Part shown: piece by piece, positions 9,333 to 18,805 of the stretch
How the letters are laid out: every line of letters begins with the position of its first letter
How positions within the stretch are numbered: position 1 is the first letter of the stretch
NCBI GenBank assembly: GCA_004368235.1
Contig: JXTW01000008.1
Span: 9,182 to 72,453 of the forward strand
Length of the DNA: 63,272 nt
From: Helicobacter anseris
GTDB taxonomy: Bacteria; Campylobacterota; Campylobacteria; Campylobacterales; Helicobacteraceae
Reading direction: 5' to 3'
Translations under genes and position numbers: made by a program
Notes under the pieces: generated by a model
Told to the model about the DNA's origin: nothing
Seen by the model: only the letters and a program-made list of their open reading frames with translations
Database searches by the model: none

Positions 9333-9854
9333 ATGCGCAGCCTTATTTTATATTCATTGATTGTTACTCTATTTTTTAGTGGGTGTTCCATCTTTGCTCC
9401 TCAAGGACCAGAAGCTAAAGTAGAGAAATGTGAAAGTCCATTTGTTTATATTGGTATGCCTAAGATTAGCCTAGGTCAAAATGATTTGGAAGTCAGTATT
9501 GAAGATATTAAAAAATTTTTCGAGCAAAGCATGAATAGAGATTCTTGTTTAGCTTTAAGTGAGAATCCAGATGCTTATGATTTTAGTATTGATGTTACTA
9601 GCTATATGAATCATCAAAATCAAGAAGGTATTGCTACAGATAATCAGGAAGTTACAGCAGGTATCAAGGTCTCTTTTATACTCAAAAAAGATCGTAGTAC
9701 TACTAGACTTAATAGTGAGCAATCTATAAAAATTAATGGTAAAAAAATATTAGGTATTGGCAAGGGAGCTAAGATCAGTAATGCAGATAAAGAAGAGATG
9801 CTTCAAAAGGCAATTCAAAAAGCCTATGATCAGGTATTAAATACTTTACGTTAG
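9333..9854 (+). CDS. Predicted lipoprotein of unknown function
   Basis: This 173-residue protein starts with a lipoprotein signal peptide ending in the lipobox FSGC, giving a lipidated Cys18. The mature part has no family motif that I recognise with confidence. It contains a conserved-looking IKKFFEQSMNRDSCLAL helix, a stretch predicted as strands (YDFSIDVTSYM, AGIKVSFILKK) and a C-terminal helix (MLQKAIQKAYDQVLNTL). That pattern recalls periplasmic lipoproteins related to CsgG or GNA1162, but the similarity is weak. Two cysteines (Cys30 and the one in NRDSCLAL) could form a disulfide. GGAGG precedes the ATG. It is probably a single gene. Confidence 0.75.
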   Translation: MRSLILYSLIVTLFFSGCSIFAPQGPEAKVEKCESPFVYIGMPKISLGQNDLEVSIEDIKKFFEQSMNRDSCLALSENPDAYDFSIDVTSYMNHQNQEGIATDNQEVTAGIKVSFILKKDRSTTRLNSEQSIKINGKKILGIGKGAKISNADKEEMLQKAIQKAYDQVLNTLR

Positions 9855-9873
9855 AAATGATAAAAGAGGCTTG

Positions 9874-10848
9874 CTATTTAGAATCCAGTTTTAAAAAATC
9901 CTTATGACAAGGTGCCTTAAAAATATAGCGGTTATTTTTAAGGCTAAAATCCAGACTTAATGCATGCAATCTTAAGAAAAAATCATTATTTATATTTTTT
10001 AGTTTATTGTCCAAATATTCTCGAGCTTTTATATCATCGCAGTATAGAGGCTCATTTACAATAGGATGATGAATATGCGCTAAATGCACTCTAATTTGAT
10101 GAGTTCGCCCTGTGAGTGGATAAACCTTTAAGAGGGTATAAATAGGCGTGATTTTATTATCCGTGATTTTTCCAAGAGACTTTAAAAGATGCATATCCTC
10201 TGGTAGACAATTTTGATGGGGTTGTATTTCTTGAGCATTATTTATATAGGCTATGGGCTGTATATAGGTTTGAGAGGCTTTGCCATCTTTGTGGATACTA
10301 CAGCGTATGGAAAGATCGCCTTGCTTATCTTTTTTGGGTGTGAGAATAGGCGCATCAATGATTTGATCTTGACTGATTATCCCATGCACTAAGGCAAGAT
10401 AGATTTTTGTTATCTTTTTTTCTTCAAAGGCTTTTTTAAGAGCTATTTCTGCTTTTTTATGCCGACTAGCTAGCAAAATCCCACTCGTTTCATAATCTAG
10501 TCTATGGAGCGGTTGTGCATTTTTGCCTAAAAAAGCTTTGATACTATCACAAAGACTTTGATGCTGGAATTGTCCTTTTGGGTGGGTGAGTAAATTGTGA
10601 GGCTTGTTAAAAAGTGCAAAATCTGGATGGGTGAAAAAGGGCTTAATCTCACCATTTGGTTCAAATACACAAAGCCAAAAGTCTCCAGTTACAATTTGGC
10701 TTTTTTGAATGATTTGATGATTAGATGTGCGCATACGCCCTTTATCAATGATTTTTTGAGATTCTTTATTGCTATAACCCATGGTTTTTAAAAGCTTAAT
10801 GGCAGTTATAGGCTCATTGGATGTGAAGAGTTGGTATTTAAATGGCAT
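9874..10848 (-). CDS. RluA-family rRNA pseudouridine synthase
   Basis: The enzyme isomerises uridine to pseudouridine in rRNA. The catalytic aspartate lies in the HRLDYETSGILL motif, and the later motif YPLTGRTHQIRVHLAHI is typical of RluA/RluC/RluD enzymes. An N-terminal region resembling a shortened S4 domain (KIIDKGRMRTSNHQIIQKSQ) precedes it. The open frame extends to a TTG at 10893, but I prefer the ATG at 10848, which gives 324 residues and only an 11-base overlap with recJ. Neither start has a strong ribosome binding site, so translation is probably coupled to recJ. The pyrG-recJ-synthase order matches what I recall for H. pylori. The exact target base is not predictable. Confidence 0.88.
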   Translation of the reverse strand: MPFKYQLFTSNEPITAIKLLKTMGYSNKESQKIIDKGRMRTSNHQIIQKSQIVTGDFWLCVFEPNGEIKPFFTHPDFALFNKPHNLLTHPKGQFQHQSLCDSIKAFLGKNAQPLHRLDYETSGILLASRHKKAEIALKKAFEEKKITKIYLALVHGIISQDQIIDAPILTPKKDKQGDLSIRCSIHKDGKASQTYIQPIAYINNAQEIQPHQNCLPEDMHLLKSLGKITDNKITPIYTLLKVYPLTGRTHQIRVHLAHIHHPIVNEPLYCDDIKAREYLDNKLKNINNDFFLRLHALSLDFSLKNNRYIFKAPCHKDFLKLDSK

Positions 10849-12421
10849 GGGTAATTGAGTGGATTTGTAGTGATATTTGTTTATAAAAATCAAGAGTAAG
10901 AGAGCAAGTGATATCTACATATTCTCCAGTTTCATAAAATTGTTTAGAAAAAAAATCCATCCCCCATATTTTATGATTAAATTCAAGACGCTGGTGTATA
11001 TCTTTGATTTTTTTATGTTGTGTAATTTTTAGATTCTTGATACAAAATTTTGGTATTTGATTACCCTGACCATAAGGCTCAAAACTATTAATTATCTCTA
11101 ATAATTTATAATTAATACTCTCTAGTTCTAAAAATCCTAGAATATCACTTTTTTCTTTTTTGTTTAATGGGATACAGAGTGAAAAAAAACTACCAAACTT
11201 TTCTAAAGCTGTAGAATCTAAGCTAATGCCCACTGCTTCTGCATGTCCACCAAAATGTAAAAAATTATTTTGAAATGGAAGAAGAGTCTCAAAAATATTA
11301 ATTTTACCATCACTGCGCCCAGACCCTTTAAAGCTACCATCTTGTTTTTTTGTAAAAACAAAGGCTGGACGAAGATATGATTCTACAAGACGTGCAGCTA
11401 CTATGCCAAGTACTCCATCATTGAAATTTTCACCAAAGGCTAAGACATAATTTGGGGTTTGCACTAATGAGGAAATAGCAAGGTTGTAAACCTCTTGAGT
11501 AATAGTTTTGCGTTCAAGATTAAGACTTTTAAGATCGTAAAAAATAGCTTTGATATGATCTTCATTTTGAGCTAAAAAAAAGTCACAGGCAAGTTTAGCA
11601 TCTTTAATCCTTCCTGCACTATTTAGGAGTGGAACAATATAAAAGCTTATATCTTGCGCATTTATTTGTGTATTTTTTAAAAGAGTTTTTAATAATATAT
11701 CTGACTTTTCTTCAGAGTTTATGAATTGTTGTAATCCTTTTTTGACAAAGAGTCTATTAATATTTATTAATGGCATCATATCTGATATAGTAGCTAGCAT
11801 TACATATTTTAATAATGGTTGAAGCGAGAAGTTTTGGTTAAGTGCAAGTTTGATAGCATTGCAAAAATACCACGCTACAGCTGCCCCACATATATCTTTT
11901 TGAGCAAATGGGCAGTTTTTTTGCTTCGGATTTATGATGGCAGCAGCTTTGGGTATGCTTTCTTGTGGATTATGATGATCAGTAATAATAAGAGGAATAT
12001 TTTGATCATAGCAATATTGTGCTGCTTCAAATGCAGCAATGCCATTATCAACAGTAATGATAAGATCAATATTTTTATGTTGAGCAACAATGTTTTTACT
12101 AATACCATATCCATCATTAAAACGATTAGGGATAGTATATTTAATATTTTGATAATCAAGCATTTTGAAAAATTTCATCATAATAACTGTAGCCATTACG
12201 CCATCTACATCATAGTCTCCAATAATTAGAATCTTGGAATTTTTTTGAATGCCTTGAGCGCAGAGTTTGGCTGCCAATTCGCAATCTTTAAACGAATGAG
12301 GATGGGGAAGATCTTTCAAACTTTTAACATTATCATTTTTAAAGCGTGATGATAAAATATTGTTTAAATCATCCAGAGTTAGGGGTGTATCGTTTGGATA
12401 CACAGAGGCAGAGAGAGACAT
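10838..12421 (-). CDS. recJ: Single-stranded-DNA exonuclease RecJ
   Basis: RecJ degrades single-stranded DNA 5' to 3' in the RecF recombination pathway, mismatch repair and base excision repair. The 527-residue protein shows the DHH-family motifs in order: DYDVDG at residues 69-74, VDNGI near 124, DHH at 148-150, and a C-terminal DHHA1 motif (HFGGHAEAVGISL). Metal-binding aspartates and histidines are all present. It is slightly shorter than the 577 residues of E. coli RecJ. Its ATG follows the pyrG stop directly (TAAATG), so the two are translationally coupled. Confidence 0.96.
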   Translation of the reverse strand: MSLSASVYPNDTPLTLDDLNNILSSRFKNDNVKSLKDLPHPHSFKDCELAAKLCAQGIQKNSKILIIGDYDVDGVMATVIMMKFFKMLDYQNIKYTIPNRFNDGYGISKNIVAQHKNIDLIITVDNGIAAFEAAQYCYDQNIPLIITDHHNPQESIPKAAAIINPKQKNCPFAQKDICGAAVAWYFCNAIKLALNQNFSLQPLLKYVMLATISDMMPLININRLFVKKGLQQFINSEEKSDILLKTLLKNTQINAQDISFYIVPLLNSAGRIKDAKLACDFFLAQNEDHIKAIFYDLKSLNLERKTITQEVYNLAISSLVQTPNYVLAFGENFNDGVLGIVAARLVESYLRPAFVFTKKQDGSFKGSGRSDGKINIFETLLPFQNNFLHFGGHAEAVGISLDSTALEKFGSFFSLCIPLNKKEKSDILGFLELESINYKLLEIINSFEPYGQGNQIPKFCIKNLKITQHKKIKDIHQRLEFNHKIWGMDFFSKQFYETGEYVDITCSLTLDFYKQISLQIHSITHAI

Positions 12422-14059
12422 TTACTTTTTGTACTCCAGGGCTTTTTTAGCAAAGGCTAGAATAATTGCGTTTGGATTTTGGAGACGGGATGTAAATTCT
12501 GGATGAAATTGTACTGCTACAAAGAAAGGATGATTTTTTATCTCAATAGCTTCAATGAGCCCTTCTTTACCTTCAGCACAGATACTCATCCCATTTTCTT
12601 CTAATATATTGCGATATTTTGGGTTGGCTTCATAGCGATGGCGATGGCGCTCTTTAATAGTCTGGCAATTCCCATAGCTTTGATAAATAACTGAATCTTT
12701 TTGAAGTTTGCATTCATATTCTCCTAATCTCATGGTCCCGCCCATAGGACTGTGATGTGTTCTTATTTGTGCATTGCCACTGCGGTCAATAAAGTCTTCG
12801 ATCAGGTAAATTGCAGGTTGTGTGGTATTTTTATCAAATTCTATAGAGTTTGCCTCTTTAATGTTAGCTTTATTGCGCAAAAACTCTATGATGCTAAGTT
12901 GCATACCAAGGCAGATTCCAAGAAATGGAATCTGTTTTTCTCTTGCATAAGAGATGGCAAGAATTTTTCCATCAATCCCTCTAGATCCAAATCCACCGGG
13001 GATTAAAATTCCATCAACATCATTAAGTAGATCTATGGTTTCTTTATTTAATTCTTCGCTATCAATCCATTTTATATGTATTTTTGTATCCATATGAGCA
13101 CCAGCGTGAATGAGGGCTTCTGTAAGTGATTTATAGGATTCTTTTAATCCTAGATATTTACCTACAAAACCAATGGTAATTTGATGTTGAGGAGAGATGA
13201 TTTTTTTTACTAAAAGATCCCAAGATTCTATATTAGGTATGATGGGACTTAGATTGAAGTGCTTAGCAATAGAACTTAAAATTCCTTCTTTTAAAAAATT
13301 AAGAGGGCAAGCATAAATACTTGGTGCATCCTCTGCAATAATTACACTATCATCATCAACATCACAAGATAAGGCAATTTTTCTTTTCATATCTTTGCTT
13401 ACAGGCTTCTCGCTTCTAGCAAGGATGATTTGAGGAGTAATCCCAATACGCCTTAGTTCTTGGACAGAGTGTTGAGTAGGCTTAGTTTTTTGTTCACCGG
13501 CTGCTTTGATATAAGGGATAAGTGTTACATGGATGCTAATTACCCTTTGATTTCCTAGTTCGTGTTTCATCTGACGCATGGCTTCAAGATAGGGCATACC
13601 TTCAATATCCCCTACCGTACCACCAAGCTCGACTACAAGGAAGTCATAGTTTTTGGCAACAGACTTGATTCTGGCTTTTATTTCATCGACAATATGAGGG
13701 ACTACTTGAATCGTTTTGCCTAGATATTTTCCCGCTCGTTCATTTTCGATTACAGAAAGATAGACCTGACCGGTTGTGAAATTGTTTTGACGATTTAAGC
13801 TTGTATTTAAAAATCGTTCATAATGACCAATATCTAAATCTGTTTCTGCTCCATCAGCTGTAACAAAGACTTCTCCATGCTCTAGTGGACTCATGGTGCC
13901 AGGATCTACATTAATATAAGGATCTATTTTTAAAATAGAGACTTTAAAGTTTGATGCCTGCAAGAGTGTAGCAATAGAGGATGAAGAGATTCCCTTACCC
14001 AAAGAGCTTAAAACACCACCGGTAACAAAAATATATTTGGGTTCTACTTTAGATTGCAT
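12422..14059 (-). CDS. pyrG: CTP synthase
   Basis: CTP synthase aminates UTP to CTP using ATP and glutamine. The 545-residue protein has the N-terminal synthetase domain ([20 protein letters not shown], residues 11-30) and a C-terminal class I glutamine amidotransferase domain with the nucleophile cysteine in [15 protein letters not shown] and the His-Glu pair in QFHPEFTSR. The length matches the family. It is the first gene of a minus-strand run with recJ and the pseudouridine synthase, and diverges from the M48 protease gene. Confidence 0.98.
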   Translation of the reverse strand: MQSKVEPKYIFVTGGVLSSLGKGISSSSIATLLQASNFKVSILKIDPYINVDPGTMSPLEHGEVFVTADGAETDLDIGHYERFLNTSLNRQNNFTTGQVYLSVIENERAGKYLGKTIQVVPHIVDEIKARIKSVAKNYDFLVVELGGTVGDIEGMPYLEAMRQMKHELGNQRVISIHVTLIPYIKAAGEQKTKPTQHSVQELRRIGITPQIILARSEKPVSKDMKRKIALSCDVDDDSVIIAEDAPSIYACPLNFLKEGILSSIAKHFNLSPIIPNIESWDLLVKKIISPQHQITIGFVGKYLGLKESYKSLTEALIHAGAHMDTKIHIKWIDSEELNKETIDLLNDVDGILIPGGFGSRGIDGKILAISYAREKQIPFLGICLGMQLSIIEFLRNKANIKEANSIEFDKNTTQPAIYLIEDFIDRSGNAQIRTHHSPMGGTMRLGEYECKLQKDSVIYQSYGNCQTIKERHRHRYEANPKYRNILEENGMSICAEGKEGLIEAIEIKNHPFFVAVQFHPEFTSRLQNPNAIILAFAKKALEYKK

Positions 14060-14173
14060 ACTATACCTTCTTTAAGATTTTTTTTAATGTAATCCTACAA
14101 AAACCAGCTTTAATCTTTAATAAAAATTTATATTTTTAGTCTAGAATTTTTATGTATTTTTTAAGGAGTGGTT

Positions 14174-15379
14174 ATGTTGGTGTATTTGGGTTTATTTATT
14201 GTAGGCTTATATATTTTGCCCAAAATATTGATTGATTTTATTCAATTGAGATTTATCAAGCAAAAGTTAGATTCCCCAGCAGTAATTCTTAATACAGAGG
14301 ACTATCAAAAAGCAGGAATGTATGCAATAGCAAAACTTAGACTATCAATTTTTAGTACGATATTTGAGGGGTTTTTATTTATGGCTTGGTTTGGCGTTGG
14401 ATTTAAAGCTTTGGAGGCTTTTTGGATATCTACCCATCTACCCTTATTCTGGCAGAATCTAGGATTTTTCTTAGGTTTTTTGGTGATTCATATTTTGGTG
14501 TCTTTACCAACAAATTTTTATACAGAGATGGTTTTGGATAAGCGCTTTGGTTTTAGTAAGACTACAATGGGATTATTTTTACTTGATTGTATAAAAACCC
14601 TAGTTCTTGCACTTTTGTTTGGCAGTATTATAGCTGGGGGCGTGATTGTATTTATTGAGCATACTGATTTATGGTGGTTATGGGCATTTTTGTTTGTTTG
14701 GGTTTTAAGTATTATAATTAATGCTCTTTATCCAACTGTTCTAGCCCCTATTTTTAATCGTTTTACTCCATTAGAAGATGAGCATTTAAAGCAACGTATT
14801 GAAAAGCTTTTAGATTGTGTTGGATTTGAGAGTAATGGTGTATTTGTAATGGATGCTAGTAAACGCGATGGACGTTTAAATGCTTATTTTGGAGGATTGT
14901 CTAAAAGCAAGCGTGTAATTTTATTTGATACGCTTTTAAAAAATATTAGTGTAGATGGGCTTTTGGCAGTACTTGGTCATGAGCTTGGGCATTTTAAAAA
15001 TCACGATATTTTAAAAAACATAGTTTTAAATACAATGGTATTATTTTTAATATTCTTTCTAGCAGGTGTGGCTTGTAGATGGCTTTTGGATATTTTTAAT
15101 CTTGCTTGTGATGGTGGAGTGCTTGCATGTGTTGTTCTTTGGAGTCCAATTGTGTTTTTTTGGATTATGCCTATTTTGGGAGTTTTTTTAAGACAAGCAG
15201 AATATAAGGCTGATGAATTTGGAGCTTCTTTGAGCTCCAAAACTACACTGGCTAATGCGCTTATTCGCATTGTTAATGAGAACAAATCTTTCCCCTATTC
15301 TCACGGGCTTTATGCAGCATTTCATTATACGCATCCACCACTTTTAGATAGATTAAGGGCTTTGGAGTATGATATATGA
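14174..15379 (+). CDS. M48-family membrane zinc metalloprotease (Ste24/CAAX-protease type)
   Basis: This 401-residue integral membrane protein has the zinc motif HELGH (His269, Glu270, His273) followed by the third ligand at Glu343 in AEYKADEFG. The N-terminal M48 extension and several membrane helices place it closer to the Ste24/CAAX prenyl protease 1 group than to HtpX. The bacterial substrate is unknown; membrane-protein quality control is a fair guess. I use the ATG at 14174 rather than the GTG at 14168, because AAGGAG at 14163-14168 is then correctly spaced. The last four bases overlap prmC (ATGA), so the two form an operon, as I recall in H. pylori. Confidence 0.9.
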   Translation: MLVYLGLFIVGLYILPKILIDFIQLRFIKQKLDSPAVILNTEDYQKAGMYAIAKLRLSIFSTIFEGFLFMAWFGVGFKALEAFWISTHLPLFWQNLGFFLGFLVIHILVSLPTNFYTEMVLDKRFGFSKTTMGLFLLDCIKTLVLALLFGSIIAGGVIVFIEHTDLWWLWAFLFVWVLSIIINALYPTVLAPIFNRFTPLEDEHLKQRIEKLLDCVGFESNGVFVMDASKRDGRLNAYFGGLSKSKRVILFDTLLKNISVDGLLAVLGHELGHFKNHDILKNIVLNTMVLFLIFFLAGVACRWLLDIFNLACDGGVLACVVLWSPIVFFWIMPILGVFLRQAEYKADEFGASLSSKTTLANALIRIVNENKSFPYSHGLYAAFHYTHPPLLDRLRALEYDI

Positions 15380-16224
15380 CTGTTGCTCAAGCCTTGATGT
15401 GGGCTAAACGTGAATTAATTGCTTCAAATAAGACTTTAAGAGTTGGATTAGAATCAGAGATTTTATTGGCTTATGTGATGGGTGTGACACGCCAATGGCT
15501 ACATACATGGGGAGAAAAGCAGGTAGAACAAGAGCAGTTCAGGGAATTTCAAGAGCTTATCACAAAGCGTATTTCTCATATTCCCATAGCTTATTTAATC
15601 CAGTCAGCTAGCTTTTATTCTAGGGATTTTTATGTTGATTCTTCTGTGCTTATTCCTAGGCCAGAAAGTGAGCTTTTAATTGATAATTTGGATTTTTATA
15701 TTCGGGAATATAATGTAAAAAAGGTTGCTGAAATTGGTATTGGAAGTGGTGTTTTATCTATTACGCTTGCGCTTAAATATCCACATTTGCAGATTGTGGC
15801 AACTGATATTTCAAAAGATGCACTAGAAGTGGCAAGCGTTAATTTAGAACGTTTTAGTACTGCAGATTTTGACTTAAAAAAATGTATTGAACTTAAGCAT
15901 ACATCACTTTTAGATGGCATTGAGGACAAATTTGATTTATTGATTTCTAATCCACCTTATATTGCTAAGGGAGAAAAGCTTGATTTAGATGTGCTTTCAG
16001 AGCCTCATATTGCACTTTTTGGAGGGGAAGAGGGGGATGAGATTTTAGGCGAGATCATTGCTCTTTCAGCTAGTAGAAATATTGCTATATTGGCTTGTGA
16101 GATGGGATATAATCAGCGTCAAAGCATACAAAAAAAGTTAGAGAGTTTTGATTATAAGCCCGGGTTTTATCGTGATTATGCAAGACTTGATAGAGGTTTT
16201 ATTGCTTGTCGCAATAAAGATTAG
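15376..16224 (+). CDS. prmC: Peptide chain release factor N5-glutamine methyltransferase
   Basis: PrmC methylates the glutamine of the GGQ motif in release factors RF1 and RF2, raising termination efficiency. The 282-residue protein has an N-terminal helical substrate domain, the SAM-binding motif VAEIGIGSGVLSITLALKY and the catalytic NPPY motif at residues 192-195, which binds the glutamine side chain. The start overlaps the upstream protease by four bases. It converges with the FliK-like gene, the two stop codons overlapping. Confidence 0.96.
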   Translation: MTVAQALMWAKRELIASNKTLRVGLESEILLAYVMGVTRQWLHTWGEKQVEQEQFREFQELITKRISHIPIAYLIQSASFYSRDFYVDSSVLIPRPESELLIDNLDFYIREYNVKKVAEIGIGSGVLSITLALKYPHLQIVATDISKDALEVASVNLERFSTADFDLKKCIELKHTSLLDGIEDKFDLLISNPPYIAKGEKLDLDVLSEPHIALFGGEEGDEILGEIIALSASRNIAILACEMGYNQRQSIQKKLESFDYKPGFYRDYARLDRGFIACRNKD

Positions 16225-16961
16225 CCAGTGATATTAAGGAGATGTTCTTCAAGAATAAAAAGTGGAGGAATATTATCTTGTACACAAATATTTATAAGCT
16301 TAAAGTTATGTAGGGAATCTAGATTCCTTTCAAGCAGATTTTTTACACTTTTGAAGTGTGTATTTAGATTTAACCCCATTCCTTTATCTTTGTCATAATA
16401 GACCATTCCTGAAATATTTCCAAGACTCGGGAATAATGCATAAAATTCAAGATAATTAGAATTATTTTTTGTTTTAATCTGTAAAATTTTATTACGTCCA
16501 TTTTCATCAATTGTAAAACTATAAATATTTTTTTGCAATGCCAGAAGCATATTCCCATAAAAGAAAAAATCATTTTTATTATTAGCATGTATGAATTGTT
16601 GTGCAAGAAAATCTTTATATTCTTTAGGGAAATCCTTACTTTCAAGCAGAGATTTAAGCTCATTGTATTTGAAACGTAGTGGGGAAGATTCTAGATTGTT
16701 AAGATGCTCTGGATAAGGTGTAAGGTTGGAAATAAGAGTCGTGCCTACAGAGCTTTTTGAGATATTGGCAAAATAGCGCGCACCAACTTGAAGTTCTTTA
16801 AGGCTTTTGGTTTGTTGAGCAAGATTCCCAAGTTTAATAGAATAGAGATCCTTACCTTCCTTGCTAAGAATTTTTAAGAGAGTTGGAAGCGTGTTATTAA
16901 ACTCCTTATTCTGGGCAATTTTTGTAATATTTTGGCTTAATGAGGCAATTTTTGAAATCAT
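16221..16961 (-). CDS. Uncharacterised protein with a possible FliK C-terminal-like domain
   Basis: This 246-residue protein has no signal peptide or membrane helix. The N-terminal half is helical and polar. The region around residues 140-235, including GNISGMVYYDKDKGMGLNL and the following KSVKNLLERNLDSL helix, has the strand-strand-helix pattern of the C-terminal domain of hook-length control protein FliK, where an export-switch helix follows a glycine-containing sheet. This similarity is my reading and needs a profile search. It starts with ATG overlapping the coaBC stop by four bases and is the last gene of the run that begins with flgP, so a flagellar role is plausible. A true FliK is normally much longer, so an accessory or divergent paralogue is possible. 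Confidence 0.6.
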   Translation of the reverse strand: MISKIASLSQNITKIAQNKEFNNTLPTLLKILSKEGKDLYSIKLGNLAQQTKSLKELQVGARYFANISKSSVGTTLISNLTPYPEHLNNLESSPLRFKYNELKSLLESKDFPKEYKDFLAQQFIHANNKNDFFFYGNMLLALQKNIYSFTIDENGRNKILQIKTKNNSNYLEFYALFPSLGNISGMVYYDKDKGMGLNLNTHFKSVKNLLERNLDSLHNFKLINICVQDNIPPLFILEEHLLNITG

Positions 16962-18205
16962 AGATTGGCAATAAAATTAGTAATATCAAAAGCAATTTCT
17001 AGCTTATTTGCTAGTGGAAGTTTTACTTGTCTATTTTCAGAAATAAGAAGCATAGCATTTTGTTTAGAACCAAAGGCATTGTGCTTGCTTAGAGTATTAA
17101 GACATACAGCTTTGCATTTTTTTTGTATTAGCATATTAGTGGCATTAATAATTGAGTTTTTAGAATCGAATTCAGCTTTAAAGCCGATTTTATTGAGTTT
17201 TGGATGATCAATAAGAGTAAGAATATCTATATTTTTATCACAGGTAATTTCTAGTTTTTCCTTATTATTTTTTTTAATCTTGCCATTGATAGGATTGCTA
17301 GGAATAAAATCAGCAATGGCTGCAGCCATAAAGAGATAAGAAGAGGTTGTAATTTTTTTGATTCTATTTTCTAGAATATGGAGATAGTCTTTTGAACTTT
17401 TTACAGAAATTTTTTTTATATCATTTGGCAAAGTAGTGGGGAAGGCAGAACTAATGAATTCAACTTTTGCGCCTTTAAGATATAGTGATATAGCCAATGC
17501 ACTTGCCATAAGCCCACTAGAATAGTTGCTTATATAGCGTATAGAATCTATTGCTTCTATACTTCCTCCACCGCTAATAAAGACATTTTTATTTTCCCAA
17601 AATCTATCTTTTAAAAGTGATCGAGTAATTCTAAAAAGAATCTGATCAATTTGGCTTAATGCACCATCTCCATAAGTATCACAGGCTAGAAGCGAGCTTC
17701 TTGTGGGAATGATTTCAAAACCTCTTTTTTTTAATGTATTGATATTGTCTTTTGTGGCTTGATTTTGGAGCATTTGAGTATTCATAGCAGGAGCTAATAG
17801 CTTTTTGGTATTGCAGGCTAAGATGGTAGATAATAAAACATTATCTGCTATACCATGGGCAATTTTAGCAATTGTATTTGCAGAAGCAGGAATGATAATA
17901 AGTAGCTCTGCCCATTTGGCATAAGAGATATGATTGCAGGCAATATTCTTATCATCAAAATCCCCGATATTACCCTCCCAAGACTCACTATGGGTATGTA
18001 AAACAGGAGAGTGAGTTAGTGCTTCAAAGCTTAGAGGAGTGATAAATTTCTTGCTCTCCTCGCTCATTACTACACGCACTTTTGCTCCTAATTTTTTCAA
18101 GCTAGAGACAAGATCTAATGCCTTATAGGCAGATATGGATGCGCTAACAGCAAGAAGAATTCTGCGATTTTTTAATAAATCAGGTTTGTCAAAAAGCATC
18201 ATCAT
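16958..18205 (-). CDS. coaBC: Bifunctional phosphopantothenoylcysteine decarboxylase / phosphopantothenate-cysteine ligase
   Basis: CoaBC performs two consecutive steps of coenzyme A synthesis: ligation of cysteine to 4'-phosphopantothenate (CoaB) and FMN-dependent decarboxylation (CoaC). The N-terminal CoaC domain shows the active-site histidine in NHISYAKWAELLIII, the PAMNTQM motif and the substrate-clamp region ACDTYGDG. The CoaB half has the dinucleotide-binding stretch FISGGGSIEAIDSIRYISN and the dimer-interface lysines (NGKIKKNNKEK). The length of 415 is normal. Three ATGs occur in a row at 18205, 18202 and 18199, without a clear ribosome binding site, and all overlap the upstream gene, so translation is coupled. 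Confidence 0.95.
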   Translation of the reverse strand: MMMLFDKPDLLKNRRILLAVSASISAYKALDLVSSLKKLGAKVRVVMSEESKKFITPLSFEALTHSPVLHTHSESWEGNIGDFDDKNIACNHISYAKWAELLIIIPASANTIAKIAHGIADNVLLSTILACNTKKLLAPAMNTQMLQNQATKDNINTLKKRGFEIIPTRSSLLACDTYGDGALSQIDQILFRITRSLLKDRFWENKNVFISGGGSIEAIDSIRYISNYSSGLMASALAISLYLKGAKVEFISSAFPTTLPNDIKKISVKSSKDYLHILENRIKKITTSSYLFMAAAIADFIPSNPINGKIKKNNKEKLEITCDKNIDILTLIDHPKLNKIGFKAEFDSKNSIINATNMLIQKKCKAVCLNTLSKHNAFGSKQNAMLLISENRQVKLPLANKLEIAFDITNFIANL

Positions 18206-18794
18206 CTACAATATCATATTGTTTGGCTGGATCTACATAGTCATCTATGGCTAGGACAAAGCCATTGCTTAGATTGCGAAAGAGGATATGACCTTCTTTG
18301 CGTTCATAAAAGAGTATCTGCCCTCCCTCTTGGAAGCGTTGTATTGTAGCATTATCTGCCCCTACCATTTTTCCCTTACCTTTGAAAATATCGCGTCCCA
18401 TAATAATATCATCAAACATATCCCTATATGCTACTTTGCCAAAGAATTTTTTTGCAGCAGGCCATTTGGGTGCACAATCATTCATAAAGCAAATTTGATC
18501 TTTACTAATAGTAATATTGCCAATATTATTGCCTAGTTTAAAAAGTTCGATAATAAATGCATCATCTTGAGTACGGATAAGCGCGTAATCATAATAGGTA
18601 AAAATAGGGCTTTTAATAGTGAGAATCTTAAAATCTGGTGGCGAAGATGGCTGATCTTGTTTTGCTTGAGGTATGGGGCGTATAGGTTGTCCAGAAAAAA
18701 GGCGGTTTGCTCCATAGCAAGCAGAAAGTAAAAATGCCAAAGCCCCAGCCATAATTATGACTAGGGCTTTAGAAAGAAGGTTATATAGAAGCAT
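18189..18794 (-). CDS. Predicted lipoprotein cotranscribed with flgP
   Basis: The 201-residue product has a lipoprotein signal peptide ending in LLSAC, giving lipidated Cys26, then a proline- and glutamine-rich linker (residues 36-53) and a folded domain rich in aromatic residues. Three cysteines in total (one lipidated) leave a CFMNDC pair that could form a disulfide. I do not recognise the domain. It begins 11 bases after flgP and overlaps coaBC, so it is part of the sigma-54-driven unit. In C. jejuni flgP is followed by flgQ, whose product is needed for FlgP; this gene could play that part, but sequence identity to FlgQ is not established here. Confidence 0.7.
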   Translation of the reverse strand: MLLYNLLSKALVIIMAGALAFLLSACYGANRLFSGQPIRPIPQAKQDQPSSPPDFKILTIKSPIFTYYDYALIRTQDDAFIIELFKLGNNIGNITISKDQICFMNDCAPKWPAAKKFFGKVAYRDMFDDIIMGRDIFKGKGKMVGADNATIQRFQEGGQILFYERKEGHILFRNLSNGFVLAIDDYVDPAKQYDIVDDDAF

Positions 18795-18805
18795 TGGACT
18801 AAACC

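Noticed and set aside
11819-12229. Plus-strand open frame of 136 codons inside recJ
   Set aside because: Overlaps the conserved RecJ catalytic region on the other strand; the product looks like low-complexity antisense translation.
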